Shown: positions 37,695 through 46,877 of the stretch, piece after piece | Numbering within the stretch: position 1 is the first letter of the stretch | Layout: each line of letters begins with the position of its first letter | Assembly: GCA_009380095.1 (NCBI GenBank) | Contig: WHSL01000001.1 | Span: 1 to 64,000 of the forward strand | Source: Streptosporangiales bacterium | Lineage (GTDB): Bacteria; Actinomycetota; Actinomycetes; Streptosporangiales; Streptosporangiaceae | DNA length: 64,000 bases | Direction: 5' to 3' | The notes under the pieces: generated by a model | The model's input: only the letters and a program-made list of their open reading frames with translations | The model's database searches: none | What the model was told of the DNA's origin: nothing | Program-made: the position numbers and the translations under genes

Positions 37695-38987
37695 GTGACC
37701 GAAGGCTCCAGGATCGACCCGCACGTGGACAGGTACGCCGCCCGGGCACGCGGGATGGTGGCCTCCGAGACGCGCGCCATGTTCGCGTTCGCCTCCCGTC
37801 CCGAGGTCGTATCGCTGGCCGGCGGCATGCCGTACGTGTCGGCCCTGCCCCTGGAGTCCCTCGGCGCCATGATGGCCGAGCTCGTCGCCACCCGCGGCCC
37901 CTCCGCCCTGCAGTACGGCTCGGCGCAGGGCGACGAGCGGCTGCGCGAGCGGATCTGCGAGGTGATGGCGCTCGAGCAGGTCACCGCGCGCGCCGACGAC
38001 ATCGTCGTCACCGTCGGGTCGCAGCAGGCGCTCGACCTCGTCACCCGGCTGTTCGTCGACCCCGGCGACGTCGTCCTCGCCGAGGCCCCGTCGTACGCGA
38101 CCGCGCTCAGCACGTTCGCGGCGCACCAGGCCGAGGTCGTGCACGTTCCGATGGACGACGAGGGGCTGGTCCCCGAGGCGCTGCGCGCGACCCTGGCACG
38201 GCTCAGCGCGGACGGCCGCCGGGTGAAGTTCCTCTACACCGTGCCCACCTTCCAGAACCCGGGCGGTGTCACCCTCCCGCCCGCGCGCCGCGCCGAGCTG
38301 CTCGACATCTGCGCCGAGGCCGACCTGCTGGTGCTGGAGGACAACCCGTACGGGCTGATCGGCTTCGACTCCGAGCCCATGCGCGCCCTGCACGCCGACG
38401 CGCCCGACCGGGTGATCTACCTCGGCTCGTTCTCCAAGACGCTGGCCCCCGGCTTCCGGGTCGGCTGGGCGCTCGCCCCCGCCGGCGTCCGGGACAAGCT
38501 CGTGTTGGCCGCCGAGTCGGCCATCCTCTGTCACTCGAGCCTCACCCAGCTCGCCGTCGGGCGGTACCTCGAGACGCAGCCGTGGCGCGAGCAGCTCAAG
38601 GAGTTCCGGGTGATGTACCGGGACCGCCGCGACGCGATGCTCGAGGCGCTCGACGCGCACATGCCCGCCGGGTGCCGGTGGACGCGTCCGGGCGGCGGGT
38701 TCTTCGTGTGGCTCACCCTGCCCGAGGGGCTCGACAGCAAGGCGATGCTGCCGCGCGCGGTGAGCGAGCGCGTGGCGTACGTGCCCGGCACCGGCTTCTT
38801 CGCCGACGGCTCGGGGGCCGCCAACATCCGGCTCTCGTACTGCTTCCCGGAGCCGGACCAGATCCGTGAGGGCGTGCGCCGGCTGTCCGTGGCCATCGAG
38901 CAGGAGCTGGAGCTGCGCGCCACGTTCGGCCCGGGCCGACCCACCCCTGGCAGCCGGTCCGACGTACCGGGACCCGGCTTCTCGTAG
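37695..38987 (+). CDS. PLP-dependent aminotransferase (class I/II)
   Basis: 430 residues. Fold type I aminotransferase with SLAGGMPYVSALPLE, TVGSQQALDLVTRLFVDPGD, TVPTFQNPGG, LVLEDNPYGLIGFD and the PLP-lysine motif GSFSKTLAPGFRVGW. Lacks the N-terminal helix-turn-helix of MocR regulators. Similar proteins act on 2-aminoadipate, kynurenine or aromatic substrates. It is followed after 18 bp by a Ddl-like ligase and may work with it. GTG start with GAGGAG upstream. Confidence 0.9.
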   Translation: MTEGSRIDPHVDRYAARARGMVASETRAMFAFASRPEVVSLAGGMPYVSALPLESLGAMMAELVATRGPSALQYGSAQGDERLRERICEVMALEQVTARADDIVVTVGSQQALDLVTRLFVDPGDVVLAEAPSYATALSTFAAHQAEVVHVPMDDEGLVPEALRATLARLSADGRRVKFLYTVPTFQNPGGVTLPPARRAELLDICAEADLLVLEDNPYGLIGFDSEPMRALHADAPDRVIYLGSFSKTLAPGFRVGWALAPAGVRDKLVLAAESAILCHSSLTQLAVGRYLETQPWREQLKEFRVMYRDRRDAMLEALDAHMPAGCRWTRPGGGFFVWLTLPEGLDSKAMLPRAVSERVAYVPGTGFFADGSGAANIRLSYCFPEPDQIREGVRRLSVAIEQELELRATFGPGRPTPGSRSDVPGPGFS

Positions 38988-39005
38988 GCCCTAGGCTACG
39001 GGCTC

Positions 39006-39959
39006 GTGACGTCGATCGATCGCGTGCTCGTCCTCGCCGGTGGCCTCTCGCACGAACGCGAGGTGTCGCAGCGCTCCGGCCGGCGGCTCGCCGACGCGCT
39101 CCGCGTGGGCGAGCTCGAGGTGGAGCTGCGCGACGTGGACGCCCGGCTGCTGCCGTACCTCCGTGCCGACCCACCCGATGTCGTGTTCCCCACGCTGCAC
39201 GGCTCCATGGGTGAGGACGGCTCGCTGCGTGACGTCCTGGAGCTCGCCGGGGTGCCGTACGTCGGGTCCGATCCCGGCGCCTGCCGACTCGCGTTCGACA
39301 AGCCCGTCGCCAAGACCGTGGTGTCCCGTGCGGGGCTGTCCACGCCGGCGTCCGTCACGCTCCCCAAGTCCGTCTTCTACGACCTCGGCGCTCCGGCGGT
39401 GATGGACCGCATCGTGGAGCGGCTCGGGCTCCCGCTCTTCATCAAGCCGTCCCGCGGCGGCTCGGCGCTCGGCGCCTCCATGGTGCGGACGGCGGAGGAG
39501 CTGCCCCCCGCCGTCGTCGGCTGCTTCGGCTACGGCGACACCGCGCTCATTGAGCGCTACGTCTCCGGCACCGAGGTGACCGTCGGCGTGATCGACCGCG
39601 GCGCCGGCCTCCAGACGCTGCCCCCCGTGGAGATCGATCCCGACGGCGGGGTGTACGACTACGCCGCCCGCTACACGCCGGGGCGGACCGAGTTCTTCGC
39701 GCCGGCCCGGCTCGATCCGGGCGCGCTACGGGCGGCGGAGGAGGCGGCGGCCGTCGCCCACGCCACGCTCGGGCTGCGCGACATGTCCCGTACGGACCTC
39801 ATCGTCGACGCCGACGGCGTGCCGCACTTCCTCGAGGTGAACGTGGCGCCTGGACTGACCGACACGAGCACCCTGCCGCTCGCGCTCGCCGCCGCCGGGG
39901 AGGATCTGGGGGGCGTCGGGCGCGATCTCCTCTCCGTGGCGGCCACACGTTTCACGTGA
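39006..39959 (+). CDS. D-alanine-D-alanine ligase family protein (ATP-grasp)
   Basis: 317 residues. Motifs VLAGGLSHEREVSQRSG, FPTLHGSMGEDGSLRDVLELAGVPYVGS, IKPSRGGSALGASMV, and FLEVNVAPGLTDTSTLP give the Ddl ATP-grasp architecture. At about 320 residues it is near the E. coli DdlB length but shorter than typical actinobacterial Ddl, so it may be a second or divergent ligase. GTG start. The last codons and stop lie within parS site 1. Confidence 0.88.
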   Translation: MTSIDRVLVLAGGLSHEREVSQRSGRRLADALRVGELEVELRDVDARLLPYLRADPPDVVFPTLHGSMGEDGSLRDVLELAGVPYVGSDPGACRLAFDKPVAKTVVSRAGLSTPASVTLPKSVFYDLGAPAVMDRIVERLGLPLFIKPSRGGSALGASMVRTAEELPPAVVGCFGYGDTALIERYVSGTEVTVGVIDRGAGLQTLPPVEIDPDGGVYDYAARYTPGRTEFFAPARLDPGALRAAEEAAAVAHATLGLRDMSRTDLIVDADGVPHFLEVNVAPGLTDTSTLPLALAAAGEDLGGVGRDLLSVAATRFT

Positions 39960-39963
39960 AACA
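39948..39963. other. parS: parS site 1 (overlaps ddl-like stop)
   Basis: CGTTTCACGTGAAACA matches the 16-bp parS consensus TGTTTCACGTGAAACA at 15 positions. The palindromic core includes the stop codon of the upstream ligase gene. ParB loading site for origin segregation. Confidence 0.95.
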
Positions 39964-39991
39964 TGGCGTGGTCGCGTGGGCGGATCGGCTC

Positions 39992-40007
39992 TGTTTCACG
40001 TGAAACA
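39992..40007. other. parS: parS site 2 (perfect)
   Basis: TGTTTCACGTGAAACA, identical to the parS consensus, 44 bp from site 1 and in the ligase-parB intergenic region. Confidence 0.97.
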
Positions 40008-40010
40008 ACG

Positions 40011-40049
40011 AGGCGGGCGCCGACCGGTCGATCCCGGCCGCGCCCGCCT
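40011..40049. terminator. Bidirectional terminator between ligase gene and parB
   Basis: AGGCGGGCGC (40011-40020) and GCGCCCGCCT (40040-40049) form a perfect 10-bp stem with a 19-nt loop between the two convergent genes. Confidence 0.7.
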
Positions 40050-40074
40050 TCGTGTCAGTGCCGTACTGAAGACG

Positions 40075-41073
40075 CTAGGCGGCTCCGGGCTCCGCGCCCT
40101 CGCCTCGGGAGCGGAGCTCGCGCGCGGTGTCCGGCGCCATGGACTTGATGATCCGCTCGAGGTCGTCGAGCGAGGCGAACTCCACCGTGATCTTGCCCTT
40201 GCGCCGGCCGAGCTCGACCTTCACGCGCGTGTCGAAGTGATCGGAGAGCCGGTCCGCCAGGTCCTTGATCCCGGGGGCCACCGGGGCGCGACCGGCCTTG
40301 CGCTTCTCCTTGGGCGGCGCGCCCGCGCCGCCCATCGTGATGATCTCCTCCACCGCCCGGACGGAGAGCCCCTCCGCCACGATGCGCCCCGCGAGGTGGT
40401 CCTGCGCCTCAGGGTCGTCCAGTGCGAGCAGCGCGCGGGCGTGCCCGGCGCTCAGCACGCCGGCGGCGACCCGGCTCTGCACTCGCGCCGGCAGGTTGAG
40501 CAGCCGGAGGGTGTTGGTGATGTGCGGACGTGACCGGCCGATGCGCTTCGCCAGCTCGTCGTGGGTGGCGCCGAAGTCGTCGAGCAGCTGCTGATAGGCG
40601 GCGGCCTCTTCCAGCGGGTTGAGCTGCTGCCGATGGAGGTTCTCCATGAGCGCGTCACGGAGCATCTCATCGTCGTTGGTCTCCCGGACGATGGCCGGGA
40701 TCTTGCGCAGCCCCGCGTTCTGCGACGCGCGCCAGCGCCGCTCCCCCATGATCAGTTCATAGCGACCCGGGCCCAGGTTCCGTACGACGACCGGCTGCAG
40801 CAGGCCGACCTCACCGATCGAGGCGGAGAGCTCGGCGAGCGCCTCGTCGTCGAAGTGATGCCGGGGCTGCCGGGGGTTCGGGGTGATCGCGCTGACCGCG
40901 ACCTCCTCCAAGTACGCCCCGTCCACCGGAACCGGCCCACCGGATGCCGCCCCTGCCGCCGCCGGACCGGCGCCCGGGCCCGTGCCTGGGGCCGTGGTGG
41001 TGCTCGCCCCCGGAGGCGCGGTCGGGATCAAGGCACCGAGCCCCTTGCCGAGGCCTCGCCGCTGCTGACTCAC
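40075..41073 (-). CDS. parB: Chromosome partitioning protein ParB
   Basis: 332 residues. The Ala/Gly/Pro-rich N-terminus begins [14 protein letters not shown], the ParA-stimulating motif. The CTPase/ParB domain holds [14 protein letters not shown] and [14 protein letters not shown] (GERR motif). The helix-turn-helix ([23 protein letters not shown]) binds parS, and the C-terminus dimerises. 60 bp downstream of parA in the same operon. Confidence 0.97.
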   Translation of the reverse strand: MSQQRRGLGKGLGALIPTAPPGASTTTAPGTGPGAGPAAAGAASGGPVPVDGAYLEEVAVSAITPNPRQPRHHFDDEALAELSASIGEVGLLQPVVVRNLGPGRYELIMGERRWRASQNAGLRKIPAIVRETNDDEMLRDALMENLHRQQLNPLEEAAAYQQLLDDFGATHDELAKRIGRSRPHITNTLRLLNLPARVQSRVAAGVLSAGHARALLALDDPEAQDHLAGRIVAEGLSVRAVEEIITMGGAGAPPKEKRKAGRAPVAPGIKDLADRLSDHFDTRVKVELGRRKGKITVEFASLDDLERIIKSMAPDTARELRSRGEGAEPGAA

Positions 41074-41133
41074 CGTGCTCCCCTCACCGCTGCCGTACTG
41101 TCCACGGGGCCATGCCCCTGCGCGTGTCGCGTG

Positions 41134-42306
41134 TCACTGCGCCGCACCCCGGTAGGCCATCTCGCGCGCCGCCTCCATGTAGGCCAGCGCTCCCGTCGAT
41201 CCCGGATCGTAGGTCATGACCGACTGGCCGTAGCTCGGCGCCTCCGACACGCGGACGCTCCGCGGGATGACGGTGTCCAGCACCAGGGTGTCGAAGTGCG
41301 ACCGGACCTCGTCGGCCACCTGAGAGGCCAGCCGCGTACGGCCGTCGTACATCGTCAGCATGATGGTGGAGATCCGCAGCCCGGGGTTGAGGTGCGACTG
41401 GACCAGCTCCACGTTCTTCAGCAGCTGCCCCAGGCCCTCGAGCGCGTAGTACTCACACTGGATCGGGATCAGCACCTCGTCCGCCGCGACCAACGCATTG
41501 ACGGTCAGCAGCCCCAGCGAGGGCGGGCAGTCGATGAGGATGTAGTCGAGCTCGGTCTGGTCGTAGGCGTCGAGCGCCCGCTTCAGCCGGGACTCCCGGG
41601 CGACCAGCGAGACGAGCTCGATCTCCGCGCCGGCCAGCTCGATGGTCGCCGGCACGCAGTGCAGCCCCTCGAACCCTTCCACCGAAGTGGCGACGTCACG
41701 CAGCGGCACGTCCTCGACGAGCGCGTTGTAGACGGAAGTGACGCTCTGCCGGTGCTCTATCCCGAGCGCCGTGGACGCGTTGCCCTGGGGGTCCAGGTCG
41801 ACCACGAGCACCCGTGAGCCGTGCATCGCGAGGCCCGCCGCGAGGTTCACCGCGGAGGTGGTCTTGCCGACCCCGCCCTTCTGGTTCGCGATCGTGACGA
41901 CACGGCACCGCTCCGGCCGCGGCCACGACTTCTTCGAGCCGACGCCGCGCACCTCCAGGGCGACCTCGGCCGCCCGCGCGATGGGCGTGTCGCCCCGCTC
42001 CCGCCGTGGCGCCGCCACCACCGTGGTTTCACGTGAAACGTCGCTCAGCGCCCTGCGCACCAACGGTGCATCCCCCTGCACATCGCCGCCCCCCTGATCA
42101 CTCCGCTCGCCCGCGACCCTGCGGTCGCTCAGCAGATCCTCGTCCGCATCCGGTGAAGCCGCCGGTCCTCCTCCGGCGGCACCGGGCCACCCCAAGCCAG
42201 AGGACGAGGCGGATTCGCCGGCACCTCCAAAGGGGACCCCGGGGGCGCCTGGCGCCTCGCGCTCAGGCCAGCCCAGCCCGTCCGTCGCATGAGGCACAAC
42301 CGTCAC
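41134..42306 (-). CDS. parA: Chromosome partitioning ATPase ParA
   Basis: 390 residues from GTG 42306, which overlaps the rsmG stop (GTGA). The first about 130 residues are Gly/Pro/Ser-rich and low complexity. The deviant Walker A box is VTIANQKGGVGKTTSAV, followed by VVDLDPQGN and YILIDCPPSLG. parS site 3 lies inside the N-terminal coding part and encodes VSRET. Positions ParB-bound origins. A start further downstream cannot be excluded. Confidence 0.95.
   Translation of the reverse strand: MTVVPHATDGLGWPEREAPGAPGVPFGGAGESASSSGLGWPGAAGGGPAASPDADEDLLSDRRVAGERSDQGGGDVQGDAPLVRRALSDVSRETTVVAAPRRERGDTPIARAAEVALEVRGVGSKKSWPRPERCRVVTIANQKGGVGKTTSAVNLAAGLAMHGSRVLVVDLDPQGNASTALGIEHRQSVTSVYNALVEDVPLRDVATSVEGFEGLHCVPATIELAGAEIELVSLVARESRLKRALDAYDQTELDYILIDCPPSLGLLTVNALVAADEVLIPIQCEYYALEGLGQLLKNVELVQSHLNPGLRISTIMLTMYDGRTRLASQVADEVRSHFDTLVLDTVIPRSVRVSEAPSYGQSVMTYDPGSTGALAYMEAAREMAYRGAAQ
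42025..42040. other. parS: parS site 3 (inside parA)
   Basis: GGTTTCACGTGAAACG has a perfect 14-bp parS core with both outer bases changed. It lies within the 5' coding part of parA. Confidence 0.9.
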
Positions 42307-43010
42307 CTCTTCCGTCTGCGCCGCCTCTTCGCCTGCGATGGCCGACGACCCTCGTGCTCGGTCGGGTGCGAACCCGCGACCACGCGCACAACGGTCGTAG
42401 CGGGCTCGACCTTACCGTGTCCGACGCGCACCACTTCTGCGTTGCTTGCCCCCAGCCAGGAAAGCTCGTCCCGAGCGGCGGAAAGCTCCTCTTCAGCGCG
42501 CTCTCCCTTGAGCGCCAGAAGTTCCCCACCCGGACGCAACAACGGAAGCCCCCACCGCGCCAGCCGGTCCAACGGGGCGACCGCCCGGGCCGTCACCACG
42601 TCGGCGGCGAGCTCGCCGGCGACATCCTCGGCACGGCCGCGTCGCACGGTGACGCCCTTCAGCCCGAGCTCGGCCACGCACTCCTCGAGGAAGACGGTAC
42701 GCCGCAACAGCGGTTCCAGCAGCGTCACCGACAGATCCGGCCGCATGATGCCGAGCACAACCCCGGGCAGACCGGCACCGGACCCCACGTCGACCACCGA
42801 CGCGCCATCCTCGATCAGCTCGCCGACCACGGCGCAGTTCAACAGGTGCCGGTCCCAGAGTCGATCGACCTCGCGGGGGCCGATGATTCCCCGCACCACG
42901 CCCGCCGTGGCGAGGAGGGCCGCGTAGTGCTCGGCCACCGGGAGTCGCTCGCCGAAGAGGCCGGCCGCGGCGGAGGGTGGAGGCGGGACGGGGATGGAAC
43001 GGTCAGACAC
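42303..43010 (-). CDS. rsmG: 16S rRNA (guanine(527)-N(7))-methyltransferase
   Basis: 235 residues from GTG 43010, which has GGAGAGAGG just upstream; GTG/ATG at 43064 (253 residues) is an alternative. SAM motif VVDVGSGAGLPGVVLGIM, plus DRLWDRHLLNCAVV and VTARAVAPLDRLARWGLPLL typical of RsmG/GidB. Methylates G527 of 16S rRNA; loss gives low-level streptomycin resistance in many bacteria. The basic C-terminal tail ends in repeated Arg/Lys. Coupled to parA. Confidence 0.96.
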   Translation of the reverse strand: MSDRSIPVPPPPSAAAGLFGERLPVAEHYAALLATAGVVRGIIGPREVDRLWDRHLLNCAVVGELIEDGASVVDVGSGAGLPGVVLGIMRPDLSVTLLEPLLRRTVFLEECVAELGLKGVTVRRGRAEDVAGELAADVVTARAVAPLDRLARWGLPLLRPGGELLALKGERAEEELSAARDELSWLGASNAEVVRVGHGKVEPATTVVRVVAGSHPTEHEGRRPSQAKRRRRRKR

Positions 43011-43207
43011 GCGGCCTCTCTCCGGCGGGGCGAGCGAGGGTGGGCGTCCACGGTCCGGACGCACACGGGATCACGACTTTCAGATCGTCGCACACTTCCC
43101 GGGCCGTACTGGCGCGATGCCCGGCGTGGCAGCGGATGTCGACCGATTGGTGTACGGCGCCCTGGGTAGTCGGCGACGGAGAACAAATAGAGAAGGAGCG
43201 GTAGGCG

Positions 43208-43429
43208 ATGGGTATCGGCAGCAGCCTCGTACTTCTCGCGCTCGGTGCGATCCTGGCGTTCGCTACCAATGTGGAACTGGCCGGGATCAACCTGGACGTG
43301 ATCGGCTGGATTCTCATGCTCGTTGGAGCCGTCAGCATGCTGATCACGTTCTTCTACTGGAGGCCACGCCGACGGGCCCGCCAGGCGGTCGTGGAGGAGC
43401 GCCACACGTACGAGGACCCCTCCATCTGA
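43208..43429 (+). CDS. DUF6458-like small membrane protein
   Basis: 73 residues from ATG 43208 with AAGGAG at 9 bp. Two membrane helices (LVLLALGAILAFATNVEL and VIGWILMLVGAVSMLITFFYW) separated by a short loop, then a basic/acidic cytoplasmic tail. Small proteins of this type are widespread in actinobacteria. Function unknown. Convergent with jag. Confidence 0.85.
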   Translation: MGIGSSLVLLALGAILAFATNVELAGINLDVIGWILMLVGAVSMLITFFYWRPRRRARQAVVEERHTYEDPSI

Positions 43430-43461
43430 CCGCGGCCACCACCGCAGCGGCCGGACAGCGC

Positions 43462-43491
43462 GAAGGCCCCGCCCAGCCGGGCGAGGCCTTC
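43462..43491. terminator. Terminator between DUF6458 gene and jag
   Basis: GAAGGCC (43462-43468) and GGCCTTC (43485-43491), with inner GCCC/GGGC complementarity. It lies between two convergent genes and can serve both. Confidence 0.75.
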
Positions 43492-43513
43492 CTGGCCTGA
43501 CGGGTCAGCCGGG

Positions 43514-44308
43514 TCAGCCGGCCGGATAGACCACCACGTAGCGGTTGGGCTCCTCACCCTCCGACTCGCTGCGCAGACCCGCACCCGCCACCGCGTCGTG
43601 CACGACCTTGCGCTCGAACGGGGTCATCGGCGACAGCGGCTTGGCCGAGCCGGTGCGCCGCACCTCCTCCGCCGCCTCCGTACCGAGCTTGCTCAGCTGC
43701 GTACGGCGGCGCTCACGGTAGCCGCCGACGTCCAGCATGAGCCGGCTGCGCCGGCCGGTCTGCCGGTGCACGGCGAGCCGGGTCAGCTCCTGCAGGGCCT
43801 CGAGCACCTCGCCCTTGTTGCCCACCAGCTCGTCCAGCGCGGTGTCGGTGTCGGAGACCACCGAGACCATGGCGCGGTCCCCCTCGACGTCCATGTCGAT
43901 GTCGCCGTCGAAGTCCCCGATGTCGAGGAGGCCCTCGATGTAGTCGGCGGCGATGTCGCCCTCCGCCTCGAGCTGCTCGACGTCGGGCTCGTCATCCTCC
44001 GCGTCGCCCTCCGCGTCGCCCTCCGCGTCGCCCTCCGCGTCGCCCTCCGCGTCGCCCTCCGCGTCGCCCTCCGCGTCGCCCTCCGCGTCGCCCTCGGAGT
44101 CGCTCTCGGAGTCGTCGTCCGCGTCGCCGGCATCCGCGTCTCCCGCGTCCGCGTCGGCATCCCGGGCGTCGTCGCCGGCGTCGATGTCGTCGACGCGCTC
44201 GGCCGACCGCGCCTCGACGCCGTCGGTGCCGCCGACGTCGTCGCGCTCGACGTCCCGCTCGACGTCGGCGTCCTCGACACGGGCGCCGTTGATGTTGCCG
44301 TCGGTCAC
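43514..44308 (-). CDS. KH/R3H RNA-binding protein Jag (KhpB-like) with acidic repeat
   Basis: 264 residues from GTG 44308, which has AAGGAG at 9 bp; ATG 44353 lacks a clear ribosome binding site. The N-terminal third is an acidic low-complexity region that includes eight tandem EGDA units. A KH domain (about 130-200, AADYIEGLLDIGDFDGDIDM, LVGNKGEVLEALQELTRLAV) and C-terminal R3H domain (TPFERKVVHDAVAGAGL) follow. Jag proteins bind RNA and affect cell-wall synthesis. It sits between yidC and rsmG, as in most actinobacteria. Confidence 0.92.
   Translation of the reverse strand: MTDGNINGARVEDADVERDVERDDVGGTDGVEARSAERVDDIDAGDDARDADADAGDADAGDADDDSESDSEGDAEGDAEGDAEGDAEGDAEGDAEGDAEGDAEDDEPDVEQLEAEGDIAADYIEGLLDIGDFDGDIDMDVEGDRAMVSVVSDTDTALDELVGNKGEVLEALQELTRLAVHRQTGRRSRLMLDVGGYRERRRTQLSKLGTEAAEEVRRTGSAKPLSPMTPFERKVVHDAVAGAGLRSESEGEEPNRYVVVYPAG
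44001..44096. repeat. 12-bp tandem repeat in jag
   Basis: Eight units of GCGTCGCCCTCC (the last ends CG), encoding EGDA on the minus strand. It keeps frame, so copy-number change would only alter the linker length. Confidence 0.95.
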
Positions 44309-44358
44309 GGCCACGTTCTCCTTATCGGTTGCCCCGGCCTGGCTCGGATTCATCCGCG

Positions 44359-45330
44359 CTACCGCTTCCCGCTGCGTTTGCTGCGGGTCTGCTTAACCGG
44401 CTGTCGACGCACGATCTTAGGCTCTTCGACGGGCTCGGGAGCAGGCTCTTCGCGCTTCTTACGGAAGAGTCCTCCCCCGGGCGGGCCCGTGGGGCCACCG
44501 CCCTTGCCACCACCGCCGCCGTTGTCGCCGTTGGCGTCGTCGGCACCGGGCAGCGGATACCGGCGGTAGACCATGTGCTGCTGGACCAGTGACCAGATGT
44601 TCGTGGTGACCCAGTAGATCAGCACACCGATCGGCAACGTCAGGCCGAACAGCGCGAAGGCCGGCGACAGGTACATCAGGATCTTCTGCTGCGAGGCCAT
44701 CGGGTTGTCCGGCATCTGCCTGATGCTGCGGGTGACACTCTGCCGGACGGTCAGGAAGGTCGTGATCGAGCTGACCACGACCGCGATGCCGATGACCACG
44801 CGGGCCATGACCGGGTCGGCCCCGAGCGAGCTCAGGTCCCCGGTGTCGGCGGACATGGGACCGAACCCGGTCAGGAACTGCGCGGCGAGCGGGGCGTGGA
44901 AGATCTTCGCGTACCGGGCGCTGTCCACCAGCTCCTGGGTGAAGCCGTACTTGGCCTGCCCCATGGCGACGGTGCGCAGCACGTTGAACAGCGAGATGAA
45001 GATCGGGAACTGCACGAGCAGGGGGAGACAGCCGCCGAGCGGGTTGGCCCCGCTCTCCTGGTACAGCTTGACGGTCTCCTGGTTGAGCTTCTGCTTGTCG
45101 TTCTTGAACTTCTTCCGCAGCTCCTGAACCTTGGGCTGCAGCTCCTGCATCTTGCGCGAGGAGTTGATCTGCTTCACGAAGAGCGGGAAGATCAACAGCC
45201 GCACGCAGACCGTGAGCAGCACGATCGACAGGCCCCAGGCCGCCCCGCCGTCCGGGTCGAGGAATGTGCTCAGGCCCGCGTGAATCTTGATCAAGACCCA
45301 GGCGACTGCCTCATAAAGCGGGTCAAGCAC
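44359..45330 (-). CDS. yidC: Membrane protein insertase YidC
   Basis: 323 residues, Oxa1/YidC type without the large periplasmic domain of Gram-negatives. The N-terminus is ALDPLYEAVAWVLIKIHAGLS-like, then LSIVLLTVCVRLLIFPLFVKQINSSRKMQEL, LGGCLPLLVQFPIFISLFNVLR and NIWSLVQQHMVYRRYPLPG. About five membrane helices. The C-terminal tail is Gly-, Pro- and Lys-rich. Inserts membrane proteins alone or with Sec. Only 50 bp upstream of the jag start. Confidence 0.97.
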   Translation of the reverse strand: MLDPLYEAVAWVLIKIHAGLSTFLDPDGGAAWGLSIVLLTVCVRLLIFPLFVKQINSSRKMQELQPKVQELRKKFKNDKQKLNQETVKLYQESGANPLGGCLPLLVQFPIFISLFNVLRTVAMGQAKYGFTQELVDSARYAKIFHAPLAAQFLTGFGPMSADTGDLSSLGADPVMARVVIGIAVVVSSITTFLTVRQSVTRSIRQMPDNPMASQQKILMYLSPAFALFGLTLPIGVLIYWVTTNIWSLVQQHMVYRRYPLPGADDANGDNGGGGGKGGGPTGPPGGGLFRKKREEPAPEPVEEPKIVRRQPVKQTRSKRSGKR

Positions 45331-45396
45331 CGGTCAGCTCCCTTGTAATCTCGCCACGGCGCGGCGTCATATCACGCTGTTCAGAACGAGGCATGC

Positions 45397-45684
45397 TCAC
45401 ACCGCGTTCCCCAGAGTCGTGCCGGTGCCCTCGGCCGCCCTGTCGCCATGACGCGGCGGCACCGGGTCGAACCCACCGGGGTTGAACGGATGGCAGCGCC
45501 CGAGCCTACGCGCCGCGAGCCACAGACCGCGCGCGGCGCCGTGTTCGCGCAGCGCCCCCAGAGCGTAGACGCTACAGGTCGGCTCGAACCGGCAGTGGGC
45601 GCCCAGGAATGGGCTCAACCATCGCCGGTAGCCGCGGATCGGCAGCATCAGCAGTCGTGCCGCGAGAGTCGGTCGCGTGTTCAT
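45397..45684 (-). CDS. yidD: Membrane protein insertion efficiency factor YidD
   Basis: 95 residues. Signature [36 protein letters not shown] and [18 protein letters not shown] small peripheral membrane protein that aids YidC. Start overlaps the rnpA stop by 4 bp. Confidence 0.96.
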   Translation of the reverse strand: MNTRPTLAARLLMLPIRGYRRWLSPFLGAHCRFEPTCSVYALGALREHGAARGLWLAARRLGRCHPFNPGGFDPVPPRHGDRAAEGTGTTLGNAV

Positions 45685-46127
45685 CTCGGTCGTCGGACCC
45701 CTGCCTGCCGCCGTGCGTCGTGATCCCGCGCGCCGCTCTCCCGCTGCCGCAGCAGCTTGGCGAGCGCGCTGTCGAGCTCGGCGGCGAGCTCGTCGTACGT
45801 CGCTTGTGCGGCCGGCGGATTGGCGCGCACCACCAGAAGGCTACCTTCCGGGAGGGTATGCAGGCGCTCCAGGACCAAGTGCCGCAGCCGGCGCCGGACG
45901 CGGTTGCGCACCACGGCCCCGCCCACCGTGCGGGCGACGATGAATCCAGCACGCGGCGGCCCGGCCGGGCTCTCCGCGGAGGCCTCCTCGGGGAGGGCCT
46001 CGGCGGAGGGATCGGCGGGCCGCCGGAGAAGGTGGGCGACGAGGCACCGGCGTCCGGCCCTGCGGCCGCGGCGCACCACCGCCGTGAACTCCTCGCGCCG
46101 CCTGATCCGGTATCCGGGCGGCAGCAC
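45681..46127 (-). CDS. rnpA: Ribonuclease P protein component
   Basis: 148 residues from GTG 46127. Starts [24 protein letters not shown] and has the RNR motif in [18 protein letters not shown]. An insert of about 25 residues ([18 protein letters not shown] region) separates the first strands, making it longer than the usual about 120 residues. Binds the catalytic RNA for tRNA 5' processing. Confidence 0.96.
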   Translation of the reverse strand: MLPPGYRIRRREEFTAVVRRGRRAGRRCLVAHLLRRPADPSAEALPEEASAESPAGPPRAGFIVARTVGGAVVRNRVRRRLRHLVLERLHTLPEGSLLVVRANPPAAQATYDELAAELDSALAKLLRQRESGARDHDARRQAGVRRPR

Positions 46128-46213
46128 GGGCGCGCTCCTGTCGGTCTCGGTCGGTCTAGGCGATCGATCGCGTCCACGCGGACGCGGACGCGATCGCCGT
46201 CCGGGCGACGGGC

Positions 46214-46351
46214 TCAGGCCGCGAGGCGGGCCCGGCCCTTCCGGCGGCGGGCGGCGAGGATCGCACGGCCCGCGCGGGTGCGCATGCGCAGCCGGAAACC
46301 GTGGGTCTTCGCGCGGCGGCGGTTGTTCGGCTGAAACGTACGCTTGCTCAC
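46214..46351 (-). CDS. rpmH: 50S ribosomal protein L34
   Basis: 45 residues from GTG 46351: [19 protein letters not shown], then [18 protein letters not shown], the canonical L34. The upstream frame to 46498 is not L34. First gene of the leftward rpmH-rnpA-yidD-yidC-jag-rsmG-parAB cluster. Confidence 0.98.
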   Translation of the reverse strand: MSKRTFQPNNRRRAKTHGFRLRMRTRAGRAILAARRRKGRARLAA

Positions 46352-46877
46352 TGGTCGGCTCCAGACGCGACGAGTTCGGGGTGTTCGGTGACCGAGACGC
46401 GCGGTCGCCACGCCCGGCCGGCCCGCCGGCAGATCGCGGCGGAGAAGGGCATGCGGCACCACGCCGAGGAGTCTCGACCGTCGTACGTTACGGGCCACCA
46501 GCGTGGATGGTCAAACCGAAGGCCCGGCTGTGGACACTCTACGGCGCTCATCCACGGTCCTGCCTACGCTGTGGACAACAGGTTGAACACCGGTGGCTCC
46601 CGCCGATACCTTCGAGCGACCGGACTACCGCAACAGCGCGACACCGTGCGGGAATTCATTCACCGCCTGTGGAAAACCATGTGGAAACCATGTGAGTGAC
46701 GTGTGGGTGCGCGGTGCGGAACGCCCGGCAGGGGCGGCATAAGCAGGCGCGCGTCCACGCGTGCTTGTCCACAACGGTGAAGGTTCTCATGCACAGGCTC
46801 CGCCACCGTGATCGATGGCCGACACCGGGGGCCGGTCGTGATCGCTTTCAGTGAGGGGTGCGCAATGGCAGGTGGCC
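46352..46877. other. rpmH-dnaA intergenic region with DnaA boxes
   Basis: 526 bp without a credible gene. Reverse-strand boxes TGTGGACAA (46570-46578, perfect), TGTGGAAAA (46668-46676), TGTGGAAAC (46680-46688) and a perfect forward box TTGTCCACA (46765-46773). The promoters of rpmH (left) and dnaA (right) must lie here; DnaA binding suggests autoregulation of dnaA. Confidence 0.8.

Noticed and set aside
36876..38660. 594-codon minus-strand frame
   Set aside because: Only the last 202 codons are the GNAT protein; the rest is antisense to the aminotransferase.
44001..44096. Possible CRISPR-like array
   Set aside because: Contiguous 12-bp units without spacers, in frame with jag; a coding minisatellite.
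43598..44569. Plus-strand 323-codon frame across jag and yidC
   Set aside because: It consists of repetitive Val/Ala/Arg codons created by the antisense EGDA repeat.
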